NCBI RefSeq assembly: GCF_019703835.1
Contig: NZ_AP023055.1
Span: forward strand, 992,001-1,056,000
Source of the DNA: Thaumasiovibrio subtropicus
Lineage (GTDB): Bacteria > Pseudomonadota > Gammaproteobacteria > Enterobacterales > Vibrionaceae
Length of the DNA stretch: 64,000 bases
Direction of reading: 5' to 3'
Part shown: one piece after another, positions 16,480-26,079 of the stretch
How the letters are laid out: each line of letters begins with the position of its first letter
How positions within the stretch are numbered: position 1 is the first letter of the stretch
Program-made: the position numbers and the translations under genes
Notes under the pieces: generated by a model
Told to the model about the DNA's origin: nothing
Databases searched by the model: none
The model's input: only the letters and a program-made list of their open reading frames with translations

Positions 16480-18839
16480 TGACTGAAGCTTGTTATCACT
16501 GCGGAGAGCCGATCCCAAAGAATTGCGAATACGAAGTCGAAATTCTCGGCGAAGTGCGCAGAATGTGTTGCCCGGGCTGTCATGCGGTTGCAAATACCAT
16601 TGTGGCGAGTGGCTTGACTTCCTACTATGAGTTTAGAACCGAGAAAGCGGATCGCGCCGACCTTGTGCCCGAAGCACTGCAAACGCTACAACACTATGAT
16701 TTAGAGGAAGTTCAACAAGATTTCGTCATAGGTTCGGAACAAAACAAAGAGGTGACATTGTCACTCGAGGGTGTCACTTGCGCTGCCTGTGCTTGGTTGA
16801 TAGAGAAGAAACTCTACGAGTTAACCGGCGTCGTCAAAGTCATCGTCAACACGACGACACACCGTGCCGTCATTGGCTGGAAAAACGACACCGTCGCACT
16901 CAGTAAGATACTGCAAGCGATACACAGTTTGGGTTATCAAGCCGCTCCCTTTGCGGCTGACAGCCAAGAGCAGCATTACCATCGGACAATGAAGCAGTAT
17001 CTCTACCGCATTGGGATTGCCGGGCTTGCGACTATGCAGGTCATGATGTTAGCCGTCGCGCTGTACTTTGAGGTTTTCAGTGATCTTGATGAGGCGTTTC
17101 GACACTATTTCCGTTGGGTCAGTCTCGTCTTTGCAACGCCTGTGCTGCTCTACTCTGCATTACCGTTTTACCTCAATGCTTGGCGCAATATTAAGGCGCG
17201 CAGTTTAGGTATGGATGTGCCCGTCTCCATTGCACTATTACTTGCCTATTTCGCGTCTTTGTTTGCAACAGTCAAAGGCACCGGCGAAGTCTTTTTTGAA
17301 TCAGTCGCGATGTTTACCTTCTTTTTATTACTTGGCCGATTCTTAGAAATGCGCGTTAGGCGACAAGCGGCAGCAGCCAGTGCCAATCTGTTAAAACTGA
17401 TCCCTACCATTGCAACCTTGGTCAATGGCGATGAGATTGCCGCCAAGCTCCTCAAAGCAGGCGACCGAGTACGCGTTTTACCAGGAGAAGCAATCCCAGC
17501 TGACGCTGTCTTAGTAAGCGGTGAAACGGAAGTTGATGAAGCCATGCTAAGCGGCGAATCCGCTCCGGTCAAAAAGTACATCGGCGACCTCGTCTATGCA
17601 GGTACTATCAACGGAGATGCGAATATTGAGTGTGAGATTCAACGGGACATTAAACATTCGATGATTAACACCATCGTTCGTCTACAGGATGAAGCGCAGC
17701 AATCCAAACCTCAAATTGCGGAACTCGCCGACAAGGTCGCACGTTATTTTGTTGTTGGCATATTAACGATTTCCGCAGCAACTTGGCTTTACTGGCATGG
17801 AGAGCGCCCCGACGACGCCTTTTGGATCATGTTGTCCGTACTCGTCGCGACGTGCCCTTGTGCACTCTCATTGGCCACGCCAACCGCACTGACGTGTGGC
17901 ACGTCACAAATGAGTAAGCAAGGCTTGTTAGTGCGCAAAAGCCATGTCATCGAAACACTTTGCCATGTCAACCACGTCATACTCGATAAAACGGGCACCC
18001 TTACCGAGGGTAAAGTGACGCTCGCACGTACTCTCTGTTTTTCTCAAGAAACGGAACAAGCCGCGCTCCGAATCGCTGCAGGCCTAGAACAGTATGCCAA
18101 TCACCCTATCGCCCGAGCTTTCAGCCCTTTTTTCGACGCTTCACTGCATTTTGAAGACGTCACCAACCACATCGGTGAAGGTCTAGAAGGTGTCATCGAC
18201 CAGCAACAGTGGCGCATTGGTACATGGCACTTTGCCTGTCAAGGCGATTGCCCGAATCCAGATGTACAAGTCTGGTTAAGTTGCAATAGAGAGCTCGTTG
18301 CTGGCTTTGAATTAGAAGACCCGATTCGAGAAGAGAGCCCTGCTTTTATCCGTGCACTGCACGACAAAGGGGTCACTGTGACTATGCTTACAGGCGACCA
18401 ATCACGCACCGCTGAGCAGGTTGCCCATCTGTTGGGCATTGATCGGGTTCAATCAGGCATGTCGCCAGAAGAGAAGTTTCGTTACTTGAAGTCACTCCCG
18501 GACAGCGAAATCACCTTAATGATTGGCGATGGCGTCAATGATGCACCGACCCTCGCTGGTGCCCACCTTTCAGTGGCGATGGGTGGTGGCACAGATATCG
18601 CTAAATCCTCCGCTGATATGGTCCTCCTTGGCGATCAATTGGCGAAAGTGATCGGGGCAAAAGAGATAGCGACCCGAACTCGGGATATCATCTGGCAAAA
18701 TCTGCTATGGTCACTGGGATATAACGCCGTGATTCTTCCGCTTGCTGTCATGGGCATGGTCGCGCCCTATATTGCCGTTTTCGGTATGTCAGCCAGCTCG
18801 CTGATTGTTGTGACCAACTCATTGAGGTTAATGAAGTAA
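16479..18839 (+). CDS. ccoI: Copper-translocating P1B-type ATPase for cbb3 assembly
   Basis: 786 residues. A Cys-rich N-terminus (CYHCGE, MCCPGCHAVA) is followed by a heavy-metal-associated domain (C101-A-A-C104), eight or so transmembrane helices, the transport motif C459-P-C461, D503KTGT phosphorylation site, TGE-type actuator (LSGESAPV) and GDGVNDAP hinge. CcoI/FixI supplies copper for the CuB centre of CcoN. The start is ATG 16479; an in-frame TTG just before it is less likely. Its stop overlaps the ccoS start (TAATG). Confidence 0.95.
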   Translation: MTEACYHCGEPIPKNCEYEVEILGEVRRMCCPGCHAVANTIVASGLTSYYEFRTEKADRADLVPEALQTLQHYDLEEVQQDFVIGSEQNKEVTLSLEGVTCAACAWLIEKKLYELTGVVKVIVNTTTHRAVIGWKNDTVALSKILQAIHSLGYQAAPFAADSQEQHYHRTMKQYLYRIGIAGLATMQVMMLAVALYFEVFSDLDEAFRHYFRWVSLVFATPVLLYSALPFYLNAWRNIKARSLGMDVPVSIALLLAYFASLFATVKGTGEVFFESVAMFTFFLLLGRFLEMRVRRQAAAASANLLKLIPTIATLVNGDEIAAKLLKAGDRVRVLPGEAIPADAVLVSGETEVDEAMLSGESAPVKKYIGDLVYAGTINGDANIECEIQRDIKHSMINTIVRLQDEAQQSKPQIAELADKVARYFVVGILTISAATWLYWHGERPDDAFWIMLSVLVATCPCALSLATPTALTCGTSQMSKQGLLVRKSHVIETLCHVNHVILDKTGTLTEGKVTLARTLCFSQETEQAALRIAAGLEQYANHPIARAFSPFFDASLHFEDVTNHIGEGLEGVIDQQQWRIGTWHFACQGDCPNPDVQVWLSCNRELVAGFELEDPIREESPAFIRALHDKGVTVTMLTGDQSRTAEQVAHLLGIDRVQSGMSPEEKFRYLKSLPDSEITLMIGDGVNDAPTLAGAHLSVAMGGGTDIAKSSADMVLLGDQLAKVIGAKEIATRTRDIIWQNLLWSLGYNAVILPLAVMGMVAPYIAVFGMSASSLIVVTNSLRLMK

Positions 18840-19024
18840 TGGAAAGTCTCTATCTGTTAATTCCCATTGCCATCGTACTGGTTTGTGTTGCAGTCGGCAT
18901 CTTCTTATGGGCAGTGAAAGCCGATCAGTTTGAAGATCTTGATCGACAAGGCTACTCCATTCTTTTTGATGAAAAAGAAAAACAGCCAGACGCAACAAAC
19001 AAAGAGAAAAACCATGAACACTGA
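18839..19024 (+). CDS. ccoS: cbb3-type cytochrome oxidase assembly protein CcoS
   Basis: 61 residues: one transmembrane helix (about 4-25) and the conserved AVKADQFEDLDRQGYSIL block of CcoS/FixS. It is required for insertion of cofactors into the cbb3 complex. The start overlaps the ccoI stop, and its 3' end overlaps the next gene by 11 nt. Confidence 0.93.
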   Translation: MESLYLLIPIAIVLVCVAVGIFLWAVKADQFEDLDRQGYSILFDEKEKQPDATNKEKNHEH

Positions 19025-19685
19025 TTGGGTGGCCGCTTTCACCATTGGCTTGCTCGGGGCTGGTCATTGTCTGGGTATGTGTGGCGGTATTGCAGCGGCC
19101 GTTACCATGGGGATCGGTCAGCAGCCTCGATCGCGATGGCTTTATCTTGCACTCTATAATATCGGCCGCGTATTCTCTTATACCTTGATCGGCGCACTAT
19201 TTAGCGGAATCATTGCCAACATTGGCCATTTGAGCAACGCGTTTCCTTGGCTTGTCGCGTTGCGCCTCGTCGCTGCAGTCATGATGATCTTACTTGCTCT
19301 GCATGTTGCGCAAATTTGGCAAGGATTATTGACAGTTGAAAAATTAGGTCAGTGGATCTGGAAACCTATCGCCCCAATTGGTAACAAACTGTTACCACTA
19401 AGGCACCCACTTCAAGCCTTACCCTTTGGCATTGTATGGGGTTGGCTACCTTGTGGTTTAGTCTACTCGACACTTAGCCTAGCAACCTTAAGTGGCAGTG
19501 CAACTGGGGGGGCGGTCACTATGTTTGCCTTTGGTCTCGGTACCTTACCCGCCATGTTGTGTGTGGGTGCGCTTGCCGACCAACTACAAACCCTGCTCAA
19601 AAATAGCGCATTTAGGCGCATAAGTGCGCTAGCCCTGATAGGCTATGGTATTCATACCGGATATGTTGCATTGAGAATGATGTAA
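19014..19685 (+). CDS. TauE/SafE (UreH_2-type) membrane protein of the cco assembly operon
   Basis: 223 residues from ATG 19014, overlapping ccoS. The N-terminus GLLGAGHCLGMCGGIAAA has the paired Gly/Cys/His motif of the UreH/cytochrome-biogenesis-like transmembrane family. About six hydrophobic segments follow, with a second half-motif FGIVWGWLPCGLVYS. Family members next to ccoS are annotated as sulfite exporter TauE/SafE, but the genomic position argues for metal handling or oxidase biogenesis. The Cys and His in membrane segments could bind copper, which is inference. Confidence 0.82.
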   Translation: MNTDWVAAFTIGLLGAGHCLGMCGGIAAAVTMGIGQQPRSRWLYLALYNIGRVFSYTLIGALFSGIIANIGHLSNAFPWLVALRLVAAVMMILLALHVAQIWQGLLTVEKLGQWIWKPIAPIGNKLLPLRHPLQALPFGIVWGWLPCGLVYSTLSLATLSGSATGGAVTMFAFGLGTLPAMLCVGALADQLQTLLKNSAFRRISALALIGYGIHTGYVALRMM

Positions 19686-19721
19686 AAAATTGGTCAATTG
19701 CCTTTTTAGTGTGGTAAAATT

Positions 19722-19735
19722 TTGACTTATATCAA
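19722..19735 (+). promoter_or_regulatory. FNR box upstream of fnr
   Basis: TTGACTTATATCAA matches the FNR consensus TTGAT-N4-ATCAA at 9 of 10 positions. It ends 17 bp before the fnr ATG. Autoregulation by FNR is known in E. coli and is the likely role. Confidence 0.8.
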
Positions 19736-19752
19736 TTTGGTTACCTAGGCTT

Positions 19753-20505
19753 ATGATTTCAGACAAACTCTCTACCAAGCGTATTCAGTCGGGCGGTTGT
19801 GCTATCCATTGTCAAGATTGTAGTATCAGTCAGCTATGTATCCCTTTCACACTGAATGAATCTGAACTCGATCAACTCGATCAGATAATCGAGCGTAAGA
19901 AGCCCATTCAAAAAGGGCAAGAGCTATTTAAAGCAGGTACAGAGTTAAAGTCTTTGTATGCCATTCGTTCAGGAACGATCAAAAGCTACACCATTACCGA
20001 ACAAGGTGATGAGCAGATCACCGCGTTCCATCTAGCTGGTGACTTAGTCGGTTTTGACGCCATTACTGACATGTCTCACCCGAGCTTCGCACAAGCACTA
20101 GAAACCTCTATGGTGTGTGAAATTCCTTTCGAAATTCTTGATGACCTTTCAGGTAAAATGCCGAAATTGCGTCAACAGATCATGCGTCTGATGAGTAATG
20201 AAATCAAAGGTGACCAAGAGATGATTCTCTTGCTATCAAAGAAAAACGCGGAAGAGCGTTTAGCGGCATTTCTTTACAACCTGTCGACACGCTTCTCGCA
20301 ACGCGGCTTCTCACCACGTGAATTTCGTCTTACCATGACGCGTGGCGATATTGGTAACTATCTCGGCCTCACGGTTGAAACCATCAGCCGCCTTCTGGGT
20401 CGCTTCCAAAAATCCAGCATGCTAACAGTTAAAGGTAAGTACATCACCATTAACGACCACGATGAGTTAGCTCGCTTGGCCGGTAATGGGCCAGATAAAG
20501 AGTAA
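19753..20505 (+). CDS. fnr: Global anaerobic regulator FNR
   Basis: 250 residues. Five cysteines are placed as in E. coli FNR: C16, C20, C23 and C29 in the N-terminal loop and C122 in the effector domain; C20, C23, C29 and C122 bind the oxygen-labile 4Fe-4S cluster. A cyclic-nucleotide-binding fold (about 30-150), a dimer helix and a C-terminal helix-turn-helix follow, with VETISRLLGRF giving the base-contacting Glu209, Ser212 and Arg213. It therefore recognises TTGAT-N4-ATCAA, a motif present here before fnr and nrdD. It follows the cco assembly operon by 67 bp. Confidence 0.97.
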   Translation: MISDKLSTKRIQSGGCAIHCQDCSISQLCIPFTLNESELDQLDQIIERKKPIQKGQELFKAGTELKSLYAIRSGTIKSYTITEQGDEQITAFHLAGDLVGFDAITDMSHPSFAQALETSMVCEIPFEILDDLSGKMPKLRQQIMRLMSNEIKGDQEMILLLSKKNAEERLAAFLYNLSTRFSQRGFSPREFRLTMTRGDIGNYLGLTVETISRLLGRFQKSSMLTVKGKYITINDHDELARLAGNGPDKE

Positions 20506-20534
20506 TCCCTCTTACTGTTGAATATCTTATTAAG

Positions 20535-20570
20535 AAGTGACCTCAATGTTTTGCGTTAGGTCACTTTTCT
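20535..20570 (+). terminator. Terminator after fnr
   Basis: AAGTGACCT (20535-20543) pairs with AGGTCACTT (20558-20566) with a 14-base loop, followed by TTTTCTTTTC. Confidence 0.75.
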
Positions 20571-20653
20571 TTTCTAAACTGACTCGAAATCTCTGCTAAT
20601 TCATCGCGTATGCGTTAAAGTAAAACTACATGCTTTAGTGAGAGGATGCAGAT

Positions 20654-21601
20654 ATGAGTAAGTTTAACAAGATCTTAGTTGTTATCGATCCAGCTTCTGA
20701 TCACCAACCCGCCCTATCCCGTGCGCTACATCTCGCGCGCAAATGTCCGGAAACGAAAATCACGCTTTTCTTGGCAATTTATGACTTTTCTTATGAAATG
20801 ACATCCATGCTTTCTGCGGATGAGCGACAAGCAATGCGCAAAGGCGTGATTCAACAACGTGAAGCCTGGTTAGATGAACTCATCGAACAACCCGTTAAAG
20901 ATGGCTTCGACATTGATCTTTGCGTGGTTTGGCACAATCGCCCTTATGAATCTATCGTCACCCATGTGATCACTGACAACCATGACTTGTTGATCAAAGC
21001 GACACATGAACACGACGCCATAGGTTCTATCATCTTCACACCAACAGACTGGCACTTGCTACGAAAATGCCCTTGCCCTGTCTTGATGGTGAAGGACCAC
21101 AGTTGGCCTGAAAATAGTAAGATCGTTGCTGCGGTTAACCTCGCTTCCGATAGCGAAGATCACGATAATCTCAATGACAAAATCGTTGAGGAAGCGAAAT
21201 GCTTCGCTGAAATCCTCAATAGTGAACCGGTATTGCTCAATACCTACCCATCAACGCCAGTCAACATTACCATTGAGCTGCCCGAATTTGATCCTGCATC
21301 CTACTCCGATGCTGTTCGAGGGCATCACCTCACGGCGATGAAGGCACTGCGTCAAAAACACGGTTTACCCGAAGAGCAAACACGCGTTGAAGAAGGTTTA
21401 GCCGAAGATGTGATTCCAGACGTCGCTAAGCAGCTCGATGCGGAGCTGGTCATTCTTGGCACGACAGGACGCACCGGTCTATCTGCGATCTTTATTGGTA
21501 ACACTGCCGAACATACTATTGATAAGCTTAACTGTGACCTATTAGCACTTAAACCGCCCGGCTATATGAGTCCCTTAGACCCCAAGGTCCACGACCAATA
21601 G
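20654..21601 (+). CDS. uspE: Universal stress protein UspE
   Basis: 315 residues, two tandem universal-stress-protein domains (about 1-150 and 155-310). The C-terminal ATP-binding-type loop is GTTGRTGLSAIFIGNTAEH. UspE proteins are soluble and take part in stress tolerance, motility and adhesion. The position immediately after fnr is the same as in E. coli (ydaA/uspE beside fnr). The ATG follows GAGAGGATGCAGAT. It has its own terminator. Confidence 0.93.
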   Translation: MSKFNKILVVIDPASDHQPALSRALHLARKCPETKITLFLAIYDFSYEMTSMLSADERQAMRKGVIQQREAWLDELIEQPVKDGFDIDLCVVWHNRPYESIVTHVITDNHDLLIKATHEHDAIGSIIFTPTDWHLLRKCPCPVLMVKDHSWPENSKIVAAVNLASDSEDHDNLNDKIVEEAKCFAEILNSEPVLLNTYPSTPVNITIELPEFDPASYSDAVRGHHLTAMKALRQKHGLPEEQTRVEEGLAEDVIPDVAKQLDAELVILGTTGRTGLSAIFIGNTAEHTIDKLNCDLLALKPPGYMSPLDPKVHDQ

Positions 21602-21611
21602 TATAACCCTC

Positions 21612-21639
21612 TAACGCCCCCTCTGTGGGGCGTTATTCT
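21612..21639 (+). terminator. Terminator after uspE
   Basis: TAACGCCCC (21612-21620) pairs with GGGGCGTTA (21627-21635), followed by a TTCTT tail. Confidence 0.8.
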
Positions 21640-21773
21640 TCTCTGCGTAAACGCAGCATCAGCTCACTTTAAAATGCCTTTCCCTATTTACCTTCAAACC
21701 ATTCCAAAATCTGATGGGATCGCTATAATGTTGCCCCTTCAACTCCCTCGATGTTGTGAACTCTGGTAGTAAT

Positions 21774-22688
21774 ATGAACGAAATGACAAAAGCGCAGCAG
21801 TATAACTTTAATAAGCTGCAGAAAAAGTTACGCCGTAATACCGGCCAAGCCATTGCCGACTTTAATATGATTGAAGAAGGCGACAAAATCATGGTTTGCC
21901 TGTCAGGCGGTAAAGATAGCTTTACCATGCTGGATATCCTGCGTAGCTTGCAAAAAAGCGCCCCGGTAAATTTCGAGTTGATTGCCGTCAACTTAGATCA
22001 AAAGCAACCGGGCTTTCCTGAGCATATCCTGCCAGAATATCTAGAATCAGAAGGCGTTAACTACATGATTGTTAACGAGGATACTTATTCTATTGTTCAG
22101 GATAAAATCCCTGAGGGTAAAACAACCTGTTCACTTTGTTCACGTTTACGTCGTGGCATTTTATATCGTACCGCCAAAGAAATTGGCGCGACAAAAATTG
22201 CCTTGGGTCATCACAGAGACGACATTCTAGAAACGCTTTTCTTGAATATGTTTTACGGTGGAAAAATGAAAGGCATGCCACCCAAGCTGGTGTCTGACAA
22301 CGGCGAGCACGTCGTTATTCGCCCGTTAGCATACTGTCGAGAAAAAGACATCGAACGCTTTGCTGAAGCAAAGGCATACCCGATTATTCCGTGTAACTTG
22401 TGCGGCTCACAACCCAACCTACAGCGCCAAGTCATCAAAGAGATGCTTCGCGACTGGGATAAGCGCTTCCCTGGACGTATTGAGACCATGTTCACTGCGA
22501 TGCAAAATGTCGTCCCATCACACTTAGTCGATTTTGATCTGTTTGACTTTAAGAGTATCAACAGCGACTCTGGTGTCATTAATGGGGGTGACATCGGCTT
22601 TGATAAAGAAGAGATGCAAGCACCATTGAATCCAGACGTAGAAGCGTTTGACCCAGGTGAGACCCTGAACGTCGTTCAAGTGCAATAA
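21774..22688 (+). CDS. ttcA: tRNA 2-thiocytidine(32) synthetase TtcA
   Basis: 304 residues from ATG 21774 (GTG 21756 would add six). A PP-loop ATPase motif SGGKDS (44-49) is followed by CxxC pairs C119/C122 and C207/C210 that hold the Fe-S cluster and the catalytic cysteine. The enzyme thiolates cytidine 32 of several tRNAs. A TATAAT -10 element at 21724 fits a dedicated promoter. The fnr-uspE-ttcA order is shared with other gammaproteobacteria. A compact hairpin, a member of the repeat family, lies 25 bp after the stop. Confidence 0.94.
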   Translation: MNEMTKAQQYNFNKLQKKLRRNTGQAIADFNMIEEGDKIMVCLSGGKDSFTMLDILRSLQKSAPVNFELIAVNLDQKQPGFPEHILPEYLESEGVNYMIVNEDTYSIVQDKIPEGKTTCSLCSRLRRGILYRTAKEIGATKIALGHHRDDILETLFLNMFYGGKMKGMPPKLVSDNGEHVVIRPLAYCREKDIERFAEAKAYPIIPCNLCGSQPNLQRQVIKEMLRDWDKRFPGRIETMFTAMQNVVPSHLVDFDLFDFKSINSDSGVINGGDIGFDKEEMQAPLNPDVEAFDPGETLNVVQVQ

Positions 22689-22712
22689 CGTCCCTCTACG
22701 CTGATGGTTATC

Positions 22713-22744
22713 TATACTCAAGCACCTTTAGGTTGCTTGAGTAT
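22713..22744. repeat. Minimal repeat: two abutting ends forming a hairpin
   Basis: TACTCAAGCA (22715-22724) pairs with TGCTTGAGTA (22734-22743), with an inner ACC/GGT pair and a small loop. Both arms are the end sequence of the TATACTCAAG family with no interior. It may act as the 3' hairpin of the ttcA transcript, although there is no T-run. Confidence 0.65.
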
Positions 22745-22986
22745 CATTAGCGCTCCCCTTCATCTTCTCTCCTGTTGCTTCACCAGCGATGCCCTCACCA
22801 TGCTATCTCGCGCAACTAAAGAGCTAATCTACTGATGCTGCGACTATTTATTACAATTCTTGTCGCCACATTCCGCTATAATTAACGCCATCTTCGCTAC
22901 GGTGAGCTTTCTCGTTATCTCATCGCGATATTCATCATCACATCATCTCAAATTAGCTATCTCGCCAGCAATTACAGGAGTATTTC

Positions 22987-24465
22987 ATGGCTTATCAGGC
23001 GCTCTGTCAGCATTTCATTCGACTATCACGTTTTCACCATCTCGGGCTCATCTGTGGCTGGGATCAAGCGGCTATGATGCCTGCTGGCGGTCAACAAGCG
23101 CGAGCAGAAGCGATGGCAGAACTGCATAAGCTTACGCATCAACTTTTAAACGATCCCTCACTTGAGGATTGGTTTCGTAAAGCAAAGGATGAAGATCTGT
23201 CACTTCAAGATCAAATCAACCTGAAGGAGATGCACCGTGTTTGGCAACAAAGTACCCTGCTTCCAGAATCGTTAGTAGAAGCAAAATCGTTAGCAGGCTC
23301 CAAATGTGAGCACGCGTGGCGAACCCAACGACCTAACAATGATTGGAAAGGTTTTAGTAAGAATCTCGAGGCCGTATTAACGCTTTCGCGCGAAGAAGCG
23401 CAACTTCGCGCCGATGCGACAGGCGTCTCGCCCTACGAAGCGATGTTAGAGCTTTATGAACCGGGTATGACCACGGCAAAACTCGACAACTTGTTTGCCG
23501 ATGTAAAAACCTGGTTGCCTAACCTTATTCAGACCATTACCGAGAAGCAAGCTCAAGAGCCGCTACTCATTCCAGAAGGACCTTTTGACACAAGTCAGCA
23601 AAAGGCACTTGGACTGGATGTCATGACGTTGCTTGGATTTGACTTCAATCATGGTCGATTAGACGTGAGTGCACACCCGTTTTGCGGCGGCGTACCCAGT
23701 GATGTGCGTATCACCACACGCTACGATATCAATGATTTCACCTCGACAATGATGGGTGTGATCCATGAGACAGGCCATGCACGATATGAACAAGGTTTAC
23801 CTAAAGCATTCGCTGGGTTACCCGCAGGTGTCGCGCGCTCTATGGGAGTACATGAATCACAAAGCTTGTTCTTCGAAATGCAGCTTTCTCGCCACCCTGA
23901 GTTCGTCACCTCCCTTGCTCCTCGCATTCGCCAGGCGTTCGACCGTCATAACGATCCCGCGCTGAGTGCGGATAACCTCATCAAACTCAATACCCGTGTC
24001 AAACCGGGCTACATTCGCGTTGATGCCGATGAAGTCACTTACCCAGCACACGTTATTCTTCGCTACGAGATTGAACGCGCACTTATTGAAGGCGATTTAG
24101 AGGTTGCCGACTTGCCCGATGCTTGGGACGAAAAAATGCAGCATTATCTTGGCCTGTCAACCAAAGACAACTTCACTAATGGCTGCATGCAAGACATCCA
24201 CTGGACAGACGGGAGCTTCGGCTATTTTCCAAGTTACACCCTCGGTGCCATGTATGCCGCACAACTGATGGCGAGTGTTGAAAAACAAGTCGATGTCGAA
24301 CACTGCTTACGCACTCAGTCACTCTCACCGATTTTTGACTGGCTAAGCGATAACATTTGGTCTCAAGGTAGCTTACATTCAACAGACGATCTCATTCGCA
24401 ATGCGACAGGTGAAACCTTGAATGCAGCGCACTTCGAAGCCCATTTAAGAAAACGCTATCTATAG
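22987..24465 (+). CDS. Metallocarboxypeptidase, family M32 (Taq type)
   Basis: 492 residues. The zinc motif HETGH lies at 260-264 (MGVIHETGHARYEQG), with the downstream Glu ligand region around MGVHESQSLFFE. Other M32 hallmarks are present (HPFCGG, DVRITTRYD, and the YPAHVILRYEIE block). M32 enzymes remove C-terminal amino acids from peptides, with broad specificity, in the cytoplasm. The ATG follows ACAGGAG. A TATAAT at 22877-22882 may be its -10 element, giving a leader near 100 nt. It is monocistronic. Confidence 0.93.
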   Translation: MAYQALCQHFIRLSRFHHLGLICGWDQAAMMPAGGQQARAEAMAELHKLTHQLLNDPSLEDWFRKAKDEDLSLQDQINLKEMHRVWQQSTLLPESLVEAKSLAGSKCEHAWRTQRPNNDWKGFSKNLEAVLTLSREEAQLRADATGVSPYEAMLELYEPGMTTAKLDNLFADVKTWLPNLIQTITEKQAQEPLLIPEGPFDTSQQKALGLDVMTLLGFDFNHGRLDVSAHPFCGGVPSDVRITTRYDINDFTSTMMGVIHETGHARYEQGLPKAFAGLPAGVARSMGVHESQSLFFEMQLSRHPEFVTSLAPRIRQAFDRHNDPALSADNLIKLNTRVKPGYIRVDADEVTYPAHVILRYEIERALIEGDLEVADLPDAWDEKMQHYLGLSTKDNFTNGCMQDIHWTDGSFGYFPSYTLGAMYAAQLMASVEKQVDVEHCLRTQSLSPIFDWLSDNIWSQGSLHSTDDLIRNATGETLNAAHFEAHLRKRYL

Positions 24466-24483
24466 CCCAAACCCGACAACGAA

Positions 24484-24507
24484 AAGAGCAGCCAACAGGC
24501 TGCTCTT
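24484..24507. terminator. Hairpin between convergent genes
   Basis: AAGAGCAGCC (24484-24493) pairs with GGCTGCTCTT (24498-24507) with loop AACA. It can serve the M32 gene and the phosphatase gene. Confidence 0.75.
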
Positions 24508-24531
24508 GGTTAACGCTCCTCGAACGACACG

Positions 24532-26079
24532 TTATTTTGCCACTAAGGTAACTTCATCATCATAGACACGGCGTTCCCAGCCTGTAATCTCGCCGTCTTT
24601 ACTCATTAGAGGGAAGACATAGACGGGGGAAATCACTGTTTGCCAAGCACCCGACTCATTTTGTGTCACGTTGACTTCAAGGTGACCGTAATGCTTACCG
24701 CCTTGGACAAGCTGTTTACCTTCCCAAACTTCAGGCGCATCGAGGTGAGCCAGATAGACTTGGTGAGGGTTGTCTAAATCAACGCTGTATTTTCCATCTT
24801 TACCAAAGTAAGGACCACGTAAGCCATCACCACCGATACCCACATCATAGAAATGAATGCCATCAACCAATGAATGCTCATACATTTCATCATGTCCCGC
24901 AAACACCGCATCAACACCATACTTAGCGAAGAGTGGCGTTAGCACTCGCACTGGCACCCCTGATTGATTGTCTTCACCGTTCTCAAACCCGTTTTCCCCC
25001 GTTGGGAAACCATGTGGTCCAACCGAGTAAGGGACATGGTGAAACTGAACAAAGGTAAACTGACTCTTCTCTTTTGCATCAGCAAGTTGCGCTTCTAACC
25101 ATTGGTATTGCTCTGAGCCGGGATTGAAGTCCGGCGCCTCCAGTCCTTCTAAGCGCCAGTTAGTGTCTTTATCGGTTTTGTTTGGTTTACCATCTGATGT
25201 ATCAATGGTGATAAAGGTAATAGGACCGTAATCCACACGGTAGTATCGCCCTTGGTGCTCTGCACGCTTTGCGCCATTATCTGGCAGATCAAAGTACGCC
25301 ATGTAGCGATCAATGGCCTCTGCACTGAGGTCTGGCACATACTCTTTACGGCCACCATCTGGGCCTGGGTAATTTTCGTGGTTCCCGATAGCGGGCAAGA
25401 TCGGTGTTGATGATGCGATTGCATTTAACTCACCAGCGTTATGACGCCAAAACTCATCCCAGTCACGTTGTTCATTCCCTGATTCAACAAGGTCTCCGGC
25501 TATGGCGATAAAGTCTGGGTTACGTTCTGCCATAACACGAATGTTTTCTTGATATCCAATCGTCTGGTCGACCAAGTATTGTCGGTTAAAATCGCCATAG
25601 GGTTCAGACCAACGGCGCGTGCGGCCAGTTGATTCTGGCTCAGTTTCCGAATCAGAGTAGACAACAAATCGAACGCTAGAGTCTGCGCTGGGTACCGTTT
25701 TGAATGTCCCCTCAAACACTTCTCCGTTTTGTGTCACTGAGTACTGATACTCTGTCCCCTCTTTCAGCCCCTCAACACGCACTTGATGAACAAAAGGTGT
25801 TTTCGCTAACGCTTTATCATCAAAGTACTTTTCAACTTCCGTTTTGTAATACGCGAGTTGCTCTGCTTTTAAAGGCTGCGACTGATGTACAACCGCTGCT
25901 GAACTACCAAGCAACTTGAGTTTCCCTGGCGCGTCATTATCGGTGAACCACATTATCGTCATCCCATCTTGACTAGGATTTTGTAAATACGGCAAAACAC
26001 GAAATGCATCATTAATATCTGCCTGTACGTCGAGTGATAATGCAGATAATACAAGCAATGAAGTGCATAGTTTTTTCAT
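24532..26079 (-). CDS. Secreted purple-acid-phosphatase-like metallophosphoesterase
   Basis: 515 residues with a cleavable signal peptide (about 1-20, ending VQA). An N-terminal fibronectin-like domain (about 25-130) precedes a calcineurin-type phosphoesterase domain with VVYSDSE, IAGDLVESG, AIGNHEN, QFHHVPYS and AGHDEMYEHS, which together supply the dinuclear metal ligands. This domain pair is typical of purple acid phosphatases, which release phosphate from organic esters outside the cytoplasm. I looked for a Pho box upstream and found only a single half site. It is monocistronic. Confidence 0.87.
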   Translation of the reverse strand: MKKLCTSLLVLSALSLDVQADINDAFRVLPYLQNPSQDGMTIMWFTDNDAPGKLKLLGSSAAVVHQSQPLKAEQLAYYKTEVEKYFDDKALAKTPFVHQVRVEGLKEGTEYQYSVTQNGEVFEGTFKTVPSADSSVRFVVYSDSETEPESTGRTRRWSEPYGDFNRQYLVDQTIGYQENIRVMAERNPDFIAIAGDLVESGNEQRDWDEFWRHNAGELNAIASSTPILPAIGNHENYPGPDGGRKEYVPDLSAEAIDRYMAYFDLPDNGAKRAEHQGRYYRVDYGPITFITIDTSDGKPNKTDKDTNWRLEGLEAPDFNPGSEQYQWLEAQLADAKEKSQFTFVQFHHVPYSVGPHGFPTGENGFENGEDNQSGVPVRVLTPLFAKYGVDAVFAGHDEMYEHSLVDGIHFYDVGIGGDGLRGPYFGKDGKYSVDLDNPHQVYLAHLDAPEVWEGKQLVQGGKHYGHLEVNVTQNESGAWQTVISPVYVFPLMSKDGEITGWERRVYDDEVTLVAK

